Both the position numbers and the translations under genes were made by a program. Positions 1 through 7,482 of a stretch of 64,000 nt of DNA are shown piece after piece. Below the pieces are notes generated by a model. The model was not told the DNA's origin, ran no database searches, and saw only the letters and a program-made list of their open reading frames with translations. Origin of the DNA: Bacteroidota bacterium (GTDB lineage: Bacteria; Bacteroidota; Bacteroidia; NS11-12g; UBA955); the NCBI GenBank assembly GCA_030834125.1, contig JAURFW010000001.1, positions 68,821-132,820 of the forward strand, given 5' to 3'. Position 1 is the first letter of the stretch. Every line of letters starts with the position of its first letter.

Positions 1-356
1 AGAAATTGAGATGCGCCAGGGGCTGGATGACGCATAACAATCATATCAACCTTCATACTTAAAATGTTATTTACTGTATCAATCAAAGTTTCACCCTTGC
101 TGACGCTAGATGATGATGAAGAGAAGTTTACAATGTCAGCGCCTAATCGTTTTTCAGCGAGTTCAAAAGATACTCTAGTTCTAGTTGAATTTTCAAAAAA
201 TAAATTTGCAACTGTAATATCACGTAATGCTGGGGTTTTCTTGACTGGGGCTTGAAGTAAATCAAGAAAGTTATCAGCTGTACTAAAGATCAAATCAATC
301 TGCTCTTTGCTTAAACCTTTTATTCCAAGTAAGTGATTTAAATTATTACTAGACAT
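1..356 (-). CDS. pyrB: Aspartate carbamoyltransferase catalytic subunit, partial (N-terminal part)
   Basis: Catalyses the first committed step of pyrimidine synthesis, joining carbamoyl phosphate to aspartate in the cytoplasm. Only the first 118 or so codons lie in the window; the gene runs off the left edge. Reading the minus strand from the ATG at 356 gives a protein starting MSSNNLNHLLGIKGL, then FFENSTRTRLSFELAEKRLG, which contains the STRT(R) carbamoyl-phosphate loop, then a Ser-rich loop followed by KGET and a segment ending MRHPAPGAS, all typical of the catalytic chain. It starts 4 bases after the pyrR stop, so the two are one transcription unit. The plus-strand open frame across it is a shadow. 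Confidence 0.93.
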   Translation of the reverse strand, partial: MSSNNLNHLLGIKGLSKEQIDLIFSTADNFLDLLQAPVKKTPALRDITVANLFFENSTRTRVSFELAEKRLGADIVNFSSSSSSVSKGETLIDTVNNILSMKVDMIVMRHPAPGASQF

Positions 357-360
357 TTAT

Positions 361-909
361 TTAAACTTTATCTTGATTCAATAACCAAACATTTACATTG
401 TCATCATTTTGCCAATCAACTTTTACTTTTTGATTAACTTTTCTGCTATCTATTGATATTCCTTTATAATCTGGCTTGATAGGTAATTCTCTTTCAAAAA
501 TCCTTTCAACTAAAACCATTAACTCTATTCTTGAAGGTCTACCGTATCTTAAAATTGCATCAATCGCTGCACGTACACTTCTTCCAGTAAACAATACATC
601 ATCAATAATAATTATATTCATACCCTCTGTTGAAAACTCGATTTTTGAAGGCTTTGGTATATGAATCTCTCCTCTTCCAATATCATCTCTAAAAAACGTA
701 TGATCTAATTCTCCAAATTTTAAATCAACTCCTACTAAATTTGAAACCTCATTTTTTACGCACCTGGCTAAATCAATTCCACGAGGTTGCAAGCCAAGGA
801 TAGCAACATTTTCAAAACTCTTATGATTTTCAACTATCTGTAGAGCAAATCGCTTTGTGATTAACGCAACCTTTTGAGGATTAAGAAGTAAGGCTTTATC
901 GTTACTCAT
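361..909 (-). CDS. pyrR: PyrR bifunctional pyrimidine regulator / uracil phosphoribosyltransferase
   Basis: PyrR-type phosphoribosyltransferase of 182 aa, the usual family length. The PRPP-binding loop is visible at about residues 101-113 (IIDDVLFTGRSVR), and the preceding LGLQPRGIDLA and later RIELMVLVER segments match PyrR. In Gram-positive bacteria PyrR binds pyr mRNA attenuators; in Bacteroidota that role is less clear, and I see no obvious attenuator hairpin between pyrR and pyrB, only 4 bases apart. The 5' end overlaps the EVE-domain gene by 8 bases, so translation is probably coupled. A second, divergent paralogue lies at 59892-60386. Confidence 0.9.
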   Translation of the reverse strand: MSNDKALLLNPQKVALITKRFALQIVENHKSFENVAILGLQPRGIDLARCVKNEVSNLVGVDLKFGELDHTFFRDDIGRGEIHIPKPSKIEFSTEGMNIIIIDDVLFTGRSVRAAIDAILRYGRPSRIELMVLVERIFERELPIKPDYKGISIDSRKVNQKVKVDWQNDDNVNVWLLNQDKV

Positions 910-1309
910 TGGACAATTTTATTATATGATTAAAATGAGCTTCTGTAATTGAAACTACTGACAACCTTGGTTGTTTCAACATTCCTAAATCAACTAATTC
1001 AGGATCAGACTTTATTTCAGCTAATGATATAGCTTTTTTAAACTTGTTTTTAGGCTTTACATCTACAACACACCAATTAGCGCTATCTGTTGTGGGATCT
1101 TGATAATTCTCCTTAATAACCTCTGCTATTCCAACTATTTCTTTACCTTCATTAGAATGATAAAACAGGCATAAATCACCATGTTTCATTTCTCTTAAAT
1201 TATTTCGAGCTTGGTAATTCCTTACTCCATCCCAAAAAGTAGATTGATCTTTCTCAAATTGATCCCAACTGTATTTAAAAGGTTCAGATTTGATCAACCA
1301 ATACTTCAT
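902..1309 (-). CDS. EVE domain-containing protein
   Basis: Small 135 aa protein consisting of one EVE (PUA-like) domain. It opens with MKYWLIKSEPFKYSWDQF and continues with WDGVRNYQARNNLREMK and GDLCLFYHSN, the hallmarks of the bacterial proteins related to eukaryotic thymocyte nuclear protein 1. EVE domains are known to bind modified bases in DNA or RNA; the cellular role of the stand-alone bacterial form is unsettled. It is the first gene of the apparent EVE-pyrR-pyrB unit and overlaps pyrR by 8 bases. No restriction or modification gene is nearby, so nothing here points to a defence role. Confidence 0.88.
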   Translation of the reverse strand: MKYWLIKSEPFKYSWDQFEKDQSTFWDGVRNYQARNNLREMKHGDLCLFYHSNEGKEIVGIAEVIKENYQDPTTDSANWCVVDVKPKNKFKKAISLAEIKSDPELVDLGMLKQPRLSVVSITEAHFNHIIKLSNE

Positions 1310-1403
1310 TGCTGCAAATTAATATCAAATTCTTGAAAAGAAAAAGATTAAGAAACAAGACATGTTAATATTTTTAATAATTTATTGTTAAAAAAATCTT
1401 CAT

Positions 1404-1420
1404 TGTTAATATTATTAACA
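1404..1420 (+). promoter_or_regulatory. Candidate operator palindrome of the LexA-like repressor
   Basis: TGTTAATATTATTAACA is a perfect 8-1-8 inverted repeat. It lies directly upstream of the -7 box at 1421 and fills the core promoter of the repressor gene. The half-site TGTTAA also occurs upstream at 1363 and 1386. This is the layout expected of an autoregulating repressor; binding is inferred. Confidence 0.55.
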
Positions 1421-1428
1421 TATATTTG
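1421..1428 (+). promoter_or_regulatory. Promoter -7 box (TATATTTG) of the LexA-like gene
   Basis: Perfect match to the Bacteroidota TAnnTTTG element. A TTG at 1403-1405 could serve as the -33 element, and the start codon follows after 23 bases. Confidence 0.6.
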
Positions 1429-1451
1429 TATGATTAATTATCATTTCAATT

Positions 1452-2270
1452 ATGTATTTGAAGGAAAATATTAAACTTTTGAGAAAGAGACTAAAAAGAA
1501 GTCAAGAAGATGTGGCATCAAATCTTGGAATTACTCGTTCTGCTTATAATTCATATGAAAACGGAGTAGCAGAACCCGGAATTACCGTAATAATCAAACT
1601 ATCTGATTTCTTTCAAGTAAATATCGATAAATTAATTCGTGTTAATCTTTCTAGTTTGAAGGAAAGTCAATTGACTCAACTAGAAAAAGGGTTTGATATA
1701 GATATAACCGGAACGAGGCTTCGAGTATTGGCAACAACTGTAGATCAGGACAACGAAGACAATGTTGAACTTGTTCCTGTAAAGGCAAAAGCAGGATATA
1801 CCTCAGGTTATGCCGATCCAAGTTATATAAAAGTACTCCCCGCTTTTAAATTACCTTTTTTGTCTAGTAGCAAAAAATACAGAACTTTTCCCATTTCAGG
1901 CGACAGTATGCCCCCTGTCGTAGATGGCGCTTTCATAACAGGAGAATATTTACAAGATTGGCATAATGTAAAAAATGGACATCCTTACATTGTTATAACT
2001 CAGGATGAAGGGATTGTTTTTAAAGTTTTATACAATAGAATTGAAGAAGATGGGTCCTTTTTGCTATGCAGCACAAATCCTTTGTATAGCCCTTTTACCG
2101 TAAAAGTCCAAGATATTCTAGAAATCTGGAAATTTATTAACTATATCAATCCCAAATTTGAAGAACCTAATCAATCGAATTCCGAAGATGTAGGACCAAC
2201 ACTCAGACTAATTCAAAGAGAGATAGGTATGATTAAAGATAAGGTAAAGAATATTGAAGATAAAATTTAA
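1452..2270 (+). CDS. LexA-like transcriptional repressor (XRE HTH + S24 peptidase)
   Basis: 272 aa regulator with an N-terminal XRE-type helix-turn-helix (residues about 4-60, including SQEDVASNLGITRSAYNSYE) and a C-terminal S24/LexA-type autoprotease. The three elements of self-cleavage can be seen: an Ala114-Gly115 bond in VKAKAGY, the nucleophile Ser152 in the GDSM motif, and the general base Lys191 in VFKVLYN. Their spacings are close to those in LexA. After about residue 235 there is a short coiled-coil-like tail. The fold suggests a repressor that cleaves itself in response to DNA damage or another stress. A palindrome sits in its own promoter, suggesting autoregulation. XRE plus S24 fusions also occur as phage CI-like repressors, but no phage genes are nearby. 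Confidence 0.87.
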   Translation: MYLKENIKLLRKRLKRSQEDVASNLGITRSAYNSYENGVAEPGITVIIKLSDFFQVNIDKLIRVNLSSLKESQLTQLEKGFDIDITGTRLRVLATTVDQDNEDNVELVPVKAKAGYTSGYADPSYIKVLPAFKLPFLSSSKKYRTFPISGDSMPPVVDGAFITGEYLQDWHNVKNGHPYIVITQDEGIVFKVLYNRIEEDGSFLLCSTNPLYSPFTVKVQDILEIWKFINYINPKFEEPNQSNSEDVGPTLRLIQREIGMIKDKVKNIEDKI

Positions 2271-2302
2271 ACAAGCAATTTCCTTGATTGTATGTTAACA
2301 TT

Positions 2303-2310
2303 TATCTTCG
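2303..2310 (+). promoter_or_regulatory. Promoter -7 box (TATCTTCG) of the pdhA gene
   Basis: Matches the TAnnTTCG variant, with TTG at 2284-2286 as a possible -33 element. A 10-base palindrome, ATGTTAACAT (2292-2301), lies between the two elements. The start codon follows after 22 bases. Confidence 0.45.
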
Positions 2311-2332
2311 CGCTTGATTTAAAGTCTAAAAG

Positions 2333-3319
2333 ATGAAATTTAACAAAGAAACTTATCTAGAATGGTATAAATCCATGATGTTAGTAAGGCGATTTGAAGA
2401 AAAGTCGGCTCAACTTTATGGTCGCCAAAAAATAAAAGGTTTTTGTCATTTGTATATAGGTCAGGAGGCAATCACCGCGGGTTTAGTATCTGCATTAACT
2501 AAAGAAGACAAGGTAATCACTGCTTATCGCGACCATGGTCATGCATTAGCATTAGGAATTCATCCAAATGCAGTAATGGCTGAACTGTTCGGAAAGTCAA
2601 CCGGTTGTTCAGGTGGTAAAGGTGGTAGCATGCACATGTTTTCTAAGGAACACAATTTCTTTGGTGGGCATGGTATTGTGGGTGCCCAGATTCCATTAGG
2701 TGCAGGAATGGCACTTGCAGAAAAATATAACGGTACCAAAAATGTTTCTGTTTGCTTTTTTGGCGATGGTGCTGTAAGACAAGGAGCTTTACACGAAGCT
2801 TTTAATATGGCAATGTTGTGGAAACTTCCTGTTATATTCATTTGTGAAAACAATGAATATGCAATGGGAACTTCCGTTGAAAGAACAACAAATTTATTTG
2901 ATATATATAAAATAGGTGCAGCATATGACATGCCGAGTTATCAAGTAGATGGGATGAAGTGCGAAACAGTTCATGAAGCCATTTATGATGCAGCTAAATT
3001 TGCTCGTGAAGGTAATGGCCCAACATTTTTAGAGATCAAAACTTATCGTTTTAAGGGTCATAGTATGAGTGACCCAGCAAGTTATAGAACCAAGGAAGAA
3101 TTGAATAGTTATAAAGATAAAGATCCAATCGAAACTACAAAGACTACCATTATTAAGAAGAAATACGCTACTGAAAAGCAACTTGAAGAAATGGAGGAAG
3201 AAATTGTTGAAATGGTTGAAGCAAGTGTTGAATTCGCTGAAAACTCTCCCCTTCCTGATGCATCTGAGCTTTTCAAGGATGTTTACGTTGAAGATGATTA
3301 TCCCTTTATTTTTGATTAA
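2333..3319 (+). CDS. pdhA: Pyruvate dehydrogenase E1 component subunit alpha
   Basis: Thiamine-diphosphate-dependent alpha chain of the E1 component, which decarboxylates pyruvate for acetyl-CoA formation. At 328 aa it has the normal length for the alpha subunit of a heterotetrameric E1. The ThDP motif runs from GDG (144-146, FFGDGAVRQGALHEAFN) to NN (173-174, CENNEYAMG). Further family signatures are YRDHGHALALG, GGKGGSMHMF and the C-terminal loop YRFKGHSMSDP. The E1 beta, E2 and E3 genes are not adjacent; the next gene has its own promoter. A branched-chain 2-oxo acid substrate cannot be excluded by eye, but the sequence reads as PdhA. Confidence 0.92.
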   Translation: MKFNKETYLEWYKSMMLVRRFEEKSAQLYGRQKIKGFCHLYIGQEAITAGLVSALTKEDKVITAYRDHGHALALGIHPNAVMAELFGKSTGCSGGKGGSMHMFSKEHNFFGGHGIVGAQIPLGAGMALAEKYNGTKNVSVCFFGDGAVRQGALHEAFNMAMLWKLPVIFICENNEYAMGTSVERTTNLFDIYKIGAAYDMPSYQVDGMKCETVHEAIYDAAKFAREGNGPTFLEIKTYRFKGHSMSDPASYRTKEELNSYKDKDPIETTKTTIIKKKYATEKQLEEMEEEIVEMVEASVEFAENSPLPDASELFKDVYVEDDYPFIFD

Positions 3320-3340
3320 CAATTAGTACTTTTTATTTAC

Positions 3341-3348
3341 TATATTCG
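3341..3348 (+). promoter_or_regulatory. Promoter -7 box (TATATTCG) of the TPR gene
   Basis: TAnnTTCG-type element 16 bases before the ATG at 3365. It suggests that the TPR-ribH group is transcribed separately from pdhA. No convincing -33 element is seen. Confidence 0.4.
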
Positions 3349-3364
3349 CCCCTCATTTTACGAT

Positions 3365-4042
3365 ATGAACGATTCTATTGAATTAAACAGTGTTAAAGAA
3401 AAAATTGTTGGTTTTTATAACAACAATAAGAAACGCATAAACATTATTGCTGCAGCTTTTGTAGTTACATTAGGTTCAATTTATTACTTACAAGGTGTAT
3501 ATATGCCTTCTCAAGAAAAAACGGCCAGTAAAAAGTTCGCTGAAGTATTCTATTATTTTAAACAGGACTCAATTGATATAGTATTGAATGGCAATCCTAG
3601 TAAAAATGTTGTATCAGCTCCTTCTATAGCTGATAATTACAGCTCAACCAACAAAGGCAAAGAAGCTGCACTCATTGCGGGAATGGCATACCTTCAGAAA
3701 AAAGACTACAACAAAGCCCTAAAATATCTTGATATGACCGATGCTCGTGATAATATTATTGCTCCATCAATAATTTCAATGAAAGCCGTATGTCATTCTG
3801 AACTAGGAGATATTGAAGAAGCCGCTTCATTATTTGAAAAGGCGGGAATGATTTCTGAAAATGACTTCTCTGCTACATATCTAAAGAGGGCCGGTATTCA
3901 TTTTGAAGAATTAGAAAATTGGAAATCTGCTCTGCGTGTTTACAATGTTATAGGTGAGACGTATTCTACTACTCCTGAGGGGACTTCTATACAACTTGAT
4001 ATTGCCCGAATGAAAGCAAAGTTGGGCGAATACAATCCTTAA
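3365..4042 (+). CDS. Membrane-anchored tetratricopeptide repeat protein
   Basis: 225 aa protein with one transmembrane segment near the N-terminus (about residues 25-45, INIIAAAFVVTLGSIYYLQG), followed by an exported or periplasmic part with TPR-like helical repeats (KKDYNKALKYLDM, GDIEEAASLFEKAG, WKSALRVYNVIG). It resembles the YfgM-like TPR proteins that sit next to ribH in Bacteroidota. A protein-protein interaction role in envelope quality control is plausible but inferred. It lies 12 bases upstream of ribH and is probably co-transcribed. Confidence 0.8.
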   Translation: MNDSIELNSVKEKIVGFYNNNKKRINIIAAAFVVTLGSIYYLQGVYMPSQEKTASKKFAEVFYYFKQDSIDIVLNGNPSKNVVSAPSIADNYSSTNKGKEAALIAGMAYLQKKDYNKALKYLDMTDARDNIIAPSIISMKAVCHSELGDIEEAASLFEKAGMISENDFSATYLKRAGIHFEELENWKSALRVYNVIGETYSTTPEGTSIQLDIARMKAKLGEYNP

Positions 4043-4054
4043 AACTGAGCTGCC

Positions 4055-4543
4055 TTGTCGCTATCCGGATTTTCTGTAAACCTTTCAAATTATCAAAATG
4101 AAATAAGCCGATTCAAAATAGGAATTGCTTACACGTTATGGAATGATCAAATTGTAAACGTTCTAAAAAATGGCGCTGTTAAATCATTGTTAAAACTGGG
4201 GGTTCCTAAATCACATATTATTGAATACCCTACACCGGGAGCTGTTGAACTTCCTTTAACATCACAAAAGTTATTTGAATCTGAAAATGTAGATGCAGTA
4301 ATCTGTTTGGGTTGTGTTATCAAGGGAGATACACCACATTTTGAATATGTGTGCCAAGTTGCTACTCAAGGTATTTTGAATGTTTCTTTAAAATTTAGCA
4401 AACCAAATATTATGGGTGTTTTAACTGTATTAACTGAAGATCAAGCACACGAAAGAATTGGTGGATCTCATGGACATAAAGGAGAAGAAGCAGCAACTAC
4501 TGCGTTATATCAATTATTACAGTACAATCATTTTAATCAATAA
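4055..4543 (+). CDS. ribH: 6,7-dimethyl-8-ribityllumazine synthase
   Basis: Penultimate enzyme of riboflavin synthesis, condensing the ribityl-aminouracil with the butanone phosphate. The 162 aa length fits the family. Visible signatures are the substrate loop GAVELPLTSQKL, the GCVIKGDTPHFEYVC block with the catalytic His, and the C-terminal phosphate-binding region HERIGGSHGHKGEEAA. The start is a TTG at 4055, chosen because the reading frame has no earlier start after the upstream stop and the N-terminus has the right length. No FMN riboswitch is seen upstream; the gap is only 12 bases. Confidence 0.93.
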   Translation: MSLSGFSVNLSNYQNEISRFKIGIAYTLWNDQIVNVLKNGAVKSLLKLGVPKSHIIEYPTPGAVELPLTSQKLFESENVDAVICLGCVIKGDTPHFEYVCQVATQGILNVSLKFSKPNIMGVLTVLTEDQAHERIGGSHGHKGEEAATTALYQLLQYNHFNQ

Positions 4544-4555
4544 AGGGAAATAAAA

Positions 4556-6349
4556 ATGAACCCATCAAACTCTGAAAATTATCACGAGCAACTGAACGAG
4601 GCGGAAGAATTATTAAATTCTCAAAACGAGAACAATACACGTGAACGTTTCAGTAAATTAACAAAAGAAGAAATTATTGCCGAAGCCGAAAAACTTGTTC
4701 AAACGGCTGATGTAAAAAGTGCTTACGATACCTTATTAGAATTTAAAGATGCTTTCGAAAAAATCACGCAATCTGAACGTCCTGAGCAAATAAAAGCTTG
4801 GATTGATGCAGGTAATGACCCTAAGGATTTCATACCTTCATCCGATGATTTAAAAACAAAACTTTGGGATGTTTTTAATAGATTCAAAGCACTTAGAGAA
4901 GAAGAAAAAAAGCGTGCGGAGGAGGAAAAATTACAAAATCTAAAAAAGAAAGTGGGTGTATTAGAAAAAATAAGGACTTTAGTAAATGCAGAAGAAACTG
5001 ATAATACCCTTTCTGAAATGCGCGACCTAATGCGTGAATGGAAGGATATCAGAAGTATTCCTAGAGAACATCAAGAGTCGCTAGCATCTGATTATAAATT
5101 GCTTGTTGATCAATATTACGACAACTTAAGTATTTATAATGAGTTAAAAGAATTAGATAGAGAGAAAAATCTAGAAATAAAAATTGAGCTTATTAAAAAA
5201 GTTGAAACACTAAAAGAGCAAGGTAATTCTCGAAAAGTATGGGTTTCTTTAAATAAGCTTCATGAAGATTGGAAGAATACTGGACCTGTTAGAAAAGAAA
5301 TATCTGAGGAAATTTGGTCTAGATTTAAATCTGTTTCAGATGATATAATTGCAAAGGTAAAATCAATTAGAGAAGCTCAAGATCAAGAAAGACAGGAAAA
5401 CTTTGAAAAGAAGATATTACTAATTGAAAAAGCATCCCATTTAACTGCCCTATTTCCTAACCAAATAAAAGATTGGCAAAAAATGGGTAATGAATTAGAT
5501 GAAATTTTTAATCAGTGGAAGAAAATTGGCCCAGTACCTCATGAAAAGAATGAAGAAATCTGGTCTAAATTCCAAGAAATTAGAAATCATTACTATACAG
5601 AGCGTAAGCAATTCTTCAAAGACCTGAACAATTCCAAAGAAGATAATTTAGAGAAAAAAACTAATTTGTGCGAACTAGCAGAATCATTAAAAGAGGAGGA
5701 AGAATTTAAAACTACAGCAGAAAAACTTCAAAAACTACAGGATGAATGGAAAACCATAGGCCCTGTTCCAGAGGAACATAATGATTTAATTTGGAAACGC
5801 TTTAGAGCAGCATTTGATTATTTTTATGAACGTAGAAACAAATGGTTTGAAGAAAGGAAAAAGGCTGAGTCTGGGTCTATTGAGAAGAGAGAAGAAATAC
5901 TCAAAGAACTTGAAACGCTTATTAATAGTGATTATAACTTTAATCAGTTAAAAGAAATACAAGCTAAATGGAATAATGCTGGCTTTGTTTCGGGGAAAAA
6001 ATACCATTCTCTGAATAATAAATATCAAAAAATCATTGATCCCCTTTTCCAAAAATTGAGAGATGAGATGAATCAAAATAGAAAAGATTCAATCAAAGAA
6101 TACGTTAACTCTATTACTTCTGAAAAAAATGGCAACAAAAAACTCAACATTGAAGAAAGAAAACTAAAAGATCAAATTAGTAAAATTAATGATGAGATTG
6201 TTACTATAGAGAACAATAAGAGCTTTTTCCAACACGCCAAAAATGCAGATGCAGTTCTAAAACAGTTTGATGCAAAAATTCAAAAACTACAACAACAAAA
6301 AGATCGATTAACTGGTGAGTTGAATATTTTCCTATCAGCTATTAATTAA
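4556..6349 (+). CDS. DUF349 repeat protein
   Basis: 597 aa, highly charged, mostly helical protein built of DUF349 repeats. The recurring signature W-K-x-I/T-G-P-V-P/R-x-E...IWxxF occurs at least four times (DWKNTGPVRKE, QWKKIGPVPHE, EWKTIGPVPEE and weaker copies), and the C-terminal 80 residues look like a coiled coil. The family is widespread in Bacteroidota; its function is not established. An SD-like AAAGGGA stands about 10 bases before the ATG, unusual for this genome. It follows ribH by 12 bases and precedes the methyltransferase-like gene by 2. Confidence 0.85.
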   Translation: MNPSNSENYHEQLNEAEELLNSQNENNTRERFSKLTKEEIIAEAEKLVQTADVKSAYDTLLEFKDAFEKITQSERPEQIKAWIDAGNDPKDFIPSSDDLKTKLWDVFNRFKALREEEKKRAEEEKLQNLKKKVGVLEKIRTLVNAEETDNTLSEMRDLMREWKDIRSIPREHQESLASDYKLLVDQYYDNLSIYNELKELDREKNLEIKIELIKKVETLKEQGNSRKVWVSLNKLHEDWKNTGPVRKEISEEIWSRFKSVSDDIIAKVKSIREAQDQERQENFEKKILLIEKASHLTALFPNQIKDWQKMGNELDEIFNQWKKIGPVPHEKNEEIWSKFQEIRNHYYTERKQFFKDLNNSKEDNLEKKTNLCELAESLKEEEEFKTTAEKLQKLQDEWKTIGPVPEEHNDLIWKRFRAAFDYFYERRNKWFEERKKAESGSIEKREEILKELETLINSDYNFNQLKEIQAKWNNAGFVSGKKYHSLNNKYQKIIDPLFQKLRDEMNQNRKDSIKEYVNSITSEKNGNKKLNIEERKLKDQISKINDEIVTIENNKSFFQHAKNADAVLKQFDAKIQKLQQQKDRLTGELNIFLSAIN

Positions 6350-6351
6350 TT

Positions 6352-7083
6352 ATGATTCAAACCATTGGAAGGTGGTTGGACTATTTAAGTTATGTATTCC
6401 AATCTTCAAACAGACATGGAATTCATTCGCCCTTTGTTTACTCGTTTACTGATTCTATCCTCTACAAACAAAATGAACCAATTGAGTCCATTGAGTATCA
6501 AAGAACTCAAATGATTCAAAGCAAATCCAAGTTTTTCGATGGAAATTTATCGCAGTTTACAGATGAATTTACTCTTAATAGTAAGTATACATGTTTACTT
6601 TACAGAATTTCTAAAGCTTATAAATTCACACATATTAGAGAATGGGGTTTATCCACCGGTATTGAAACCAATTACATACTCTACCCACTTTTAGTAGAAT
6701 CCAAAATTCCAGTGAAGTATGAATATCGCTACAAATCAAAAAACCAAGTAAAAAGATTCACTAACGAAAACTTAATATACAACTATCAAGGAGAAATTGA
6801 AGGGGAAAATTGGTCTGAAAACAATGAAAGAATTAACCTAGAATTAATAAACTTCACCAAATCTCTCGATGAAGTTTGGCAAGCGATAGATGAAATAAAA
6901 ACAACATACAACGAGAATACCGTCATTCTCATAACAAACATCAGACATACCGATAATCACTATCTTACATGGCGACAAATAAGCAATTTGAAAGAATTTA
7001 GTGTAAGCATTGAGTTGTTTAGATTGGGAATTTTGTATTTTCGAAGTGGGCAAGTAAAAGAACACTTTACTATTCGTTATTAA
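6352..7083 (+). CDS. Divergent class I methyltransferase-family protein
   Basis: 243 aa member of a Bacteroidota family annotated as class I SAM-dependent methyltransferase. The family N-terminus SNRHGIHSPFVYSF (about residues 20-33) and C-terminus ELFRLGILYFRSGQVKEHFTIRY (read in two parts) are intact. The middle, where the SAM-binding core should be, is weak: the Gly motif reads REWGLSTGIETN, and the acidic end of strand beta-2 and the post-II loop are not recognisable. It may have lost SAM binding or may bind another ligand. The gene is packed tightly between the DUF349 and thioesterase genes, and the next ATG begins immediately after its stop. Confidence 0.65.
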   Translation: MIQTIGRWLDYLSYVFQSSNRHGIHSPFVYSFTDSILYKQNEPIESIEYQRTQMIQSKSKFFDGNLSQFTDEFTLNSKYTCLLYRISKAYKFTHIREWGLSTGIETNYILYPLLVESKIPVKYEYRYKSKNQVKRFTNENLIYNYQGEIEGENWSENNERINLELINFTKSLDEVWQAIDEIKTTYNENTVILITNIRHTDNHYLTWRQISNLKEFSVSIELFRLGILYFRSGQVKEHFTIRY

Positions 7084-7479
7084 ATGACTCATTCACATTA
7101 TATAAGGGTTCGCTACGGCGAGTGCGATCAAATGGGATTTGTCCACCATTCTAATTATGCTTTATACTTTGAAGAAGCACGAACAGAAATACTCAGGAAA
7201 AAAGGAATATCATATAAAGTCATGGAAGATGAAGGCATAATAATGCCAGTGCATTCTATGGATATTCAATTTAAGCGAGCAGCAAAATATGACGATCTCA
7301 TTGAAATTAAAGTAACAATGGTAGGAGTTCCTGCTTTAAAGTGCTATTTTCAATATGAGGTTTTTAATCAAAATCATGATTTGCTTTGTACTTCTCAGAT
7401 GACCTTGTTTTTTGCACGAAAGAGCGACCTACATCCTATTAGGTTGCCAGAGAAATACTTAAATATATTTATTCAATAG
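7084..7479 (+). CDS. Acyl-CoA thioesterase, YbgC/4HBT family
   Basis: 131 aa hotdog-fold thioesterase. The family active-site motif is RYGECDQMGFVHHSNYALYF with the catalytic Asp15, followed by FEEARTEILRKKG. Such proteins hydrolyse acyl-CoA thioesters in the cytoplasm; in proteobacteria YbgC is linked to the Tol-Pal system, but no tol gene is nearby. The ATG directly follows the upstream stop, and the BrkB gene begins 3 bases after its own stop, so this is one operon. Confidence 0.9.
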   Translation: MTHSHYIRVRYGECDQMGFVHHSNYALYFEEARTEILRKKGISYKVMEDEGIIMPVHSMDIQFKRAAKYDDLIEIKVTMVGVPALKCYFQYEVFNQNHDLLCTSQMTLFFARKSDLHPIRLPEKYLNIFIQ

Positions 7480-7482
7480 AAT

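Noticed and set aside
902..1309. EVE-domain gene as part of a modified-base defence system
   Set aside because: Neighbours are pyrimidine synthesis genes; there is no nuclease or DNA-modifying gene in reach.
1452..2270. LexA-like repressor as a prophage CI repressor
   Set aside because: No integrase, Cro, structural or lysis genes are near; the surroundings are housekeeping genes.
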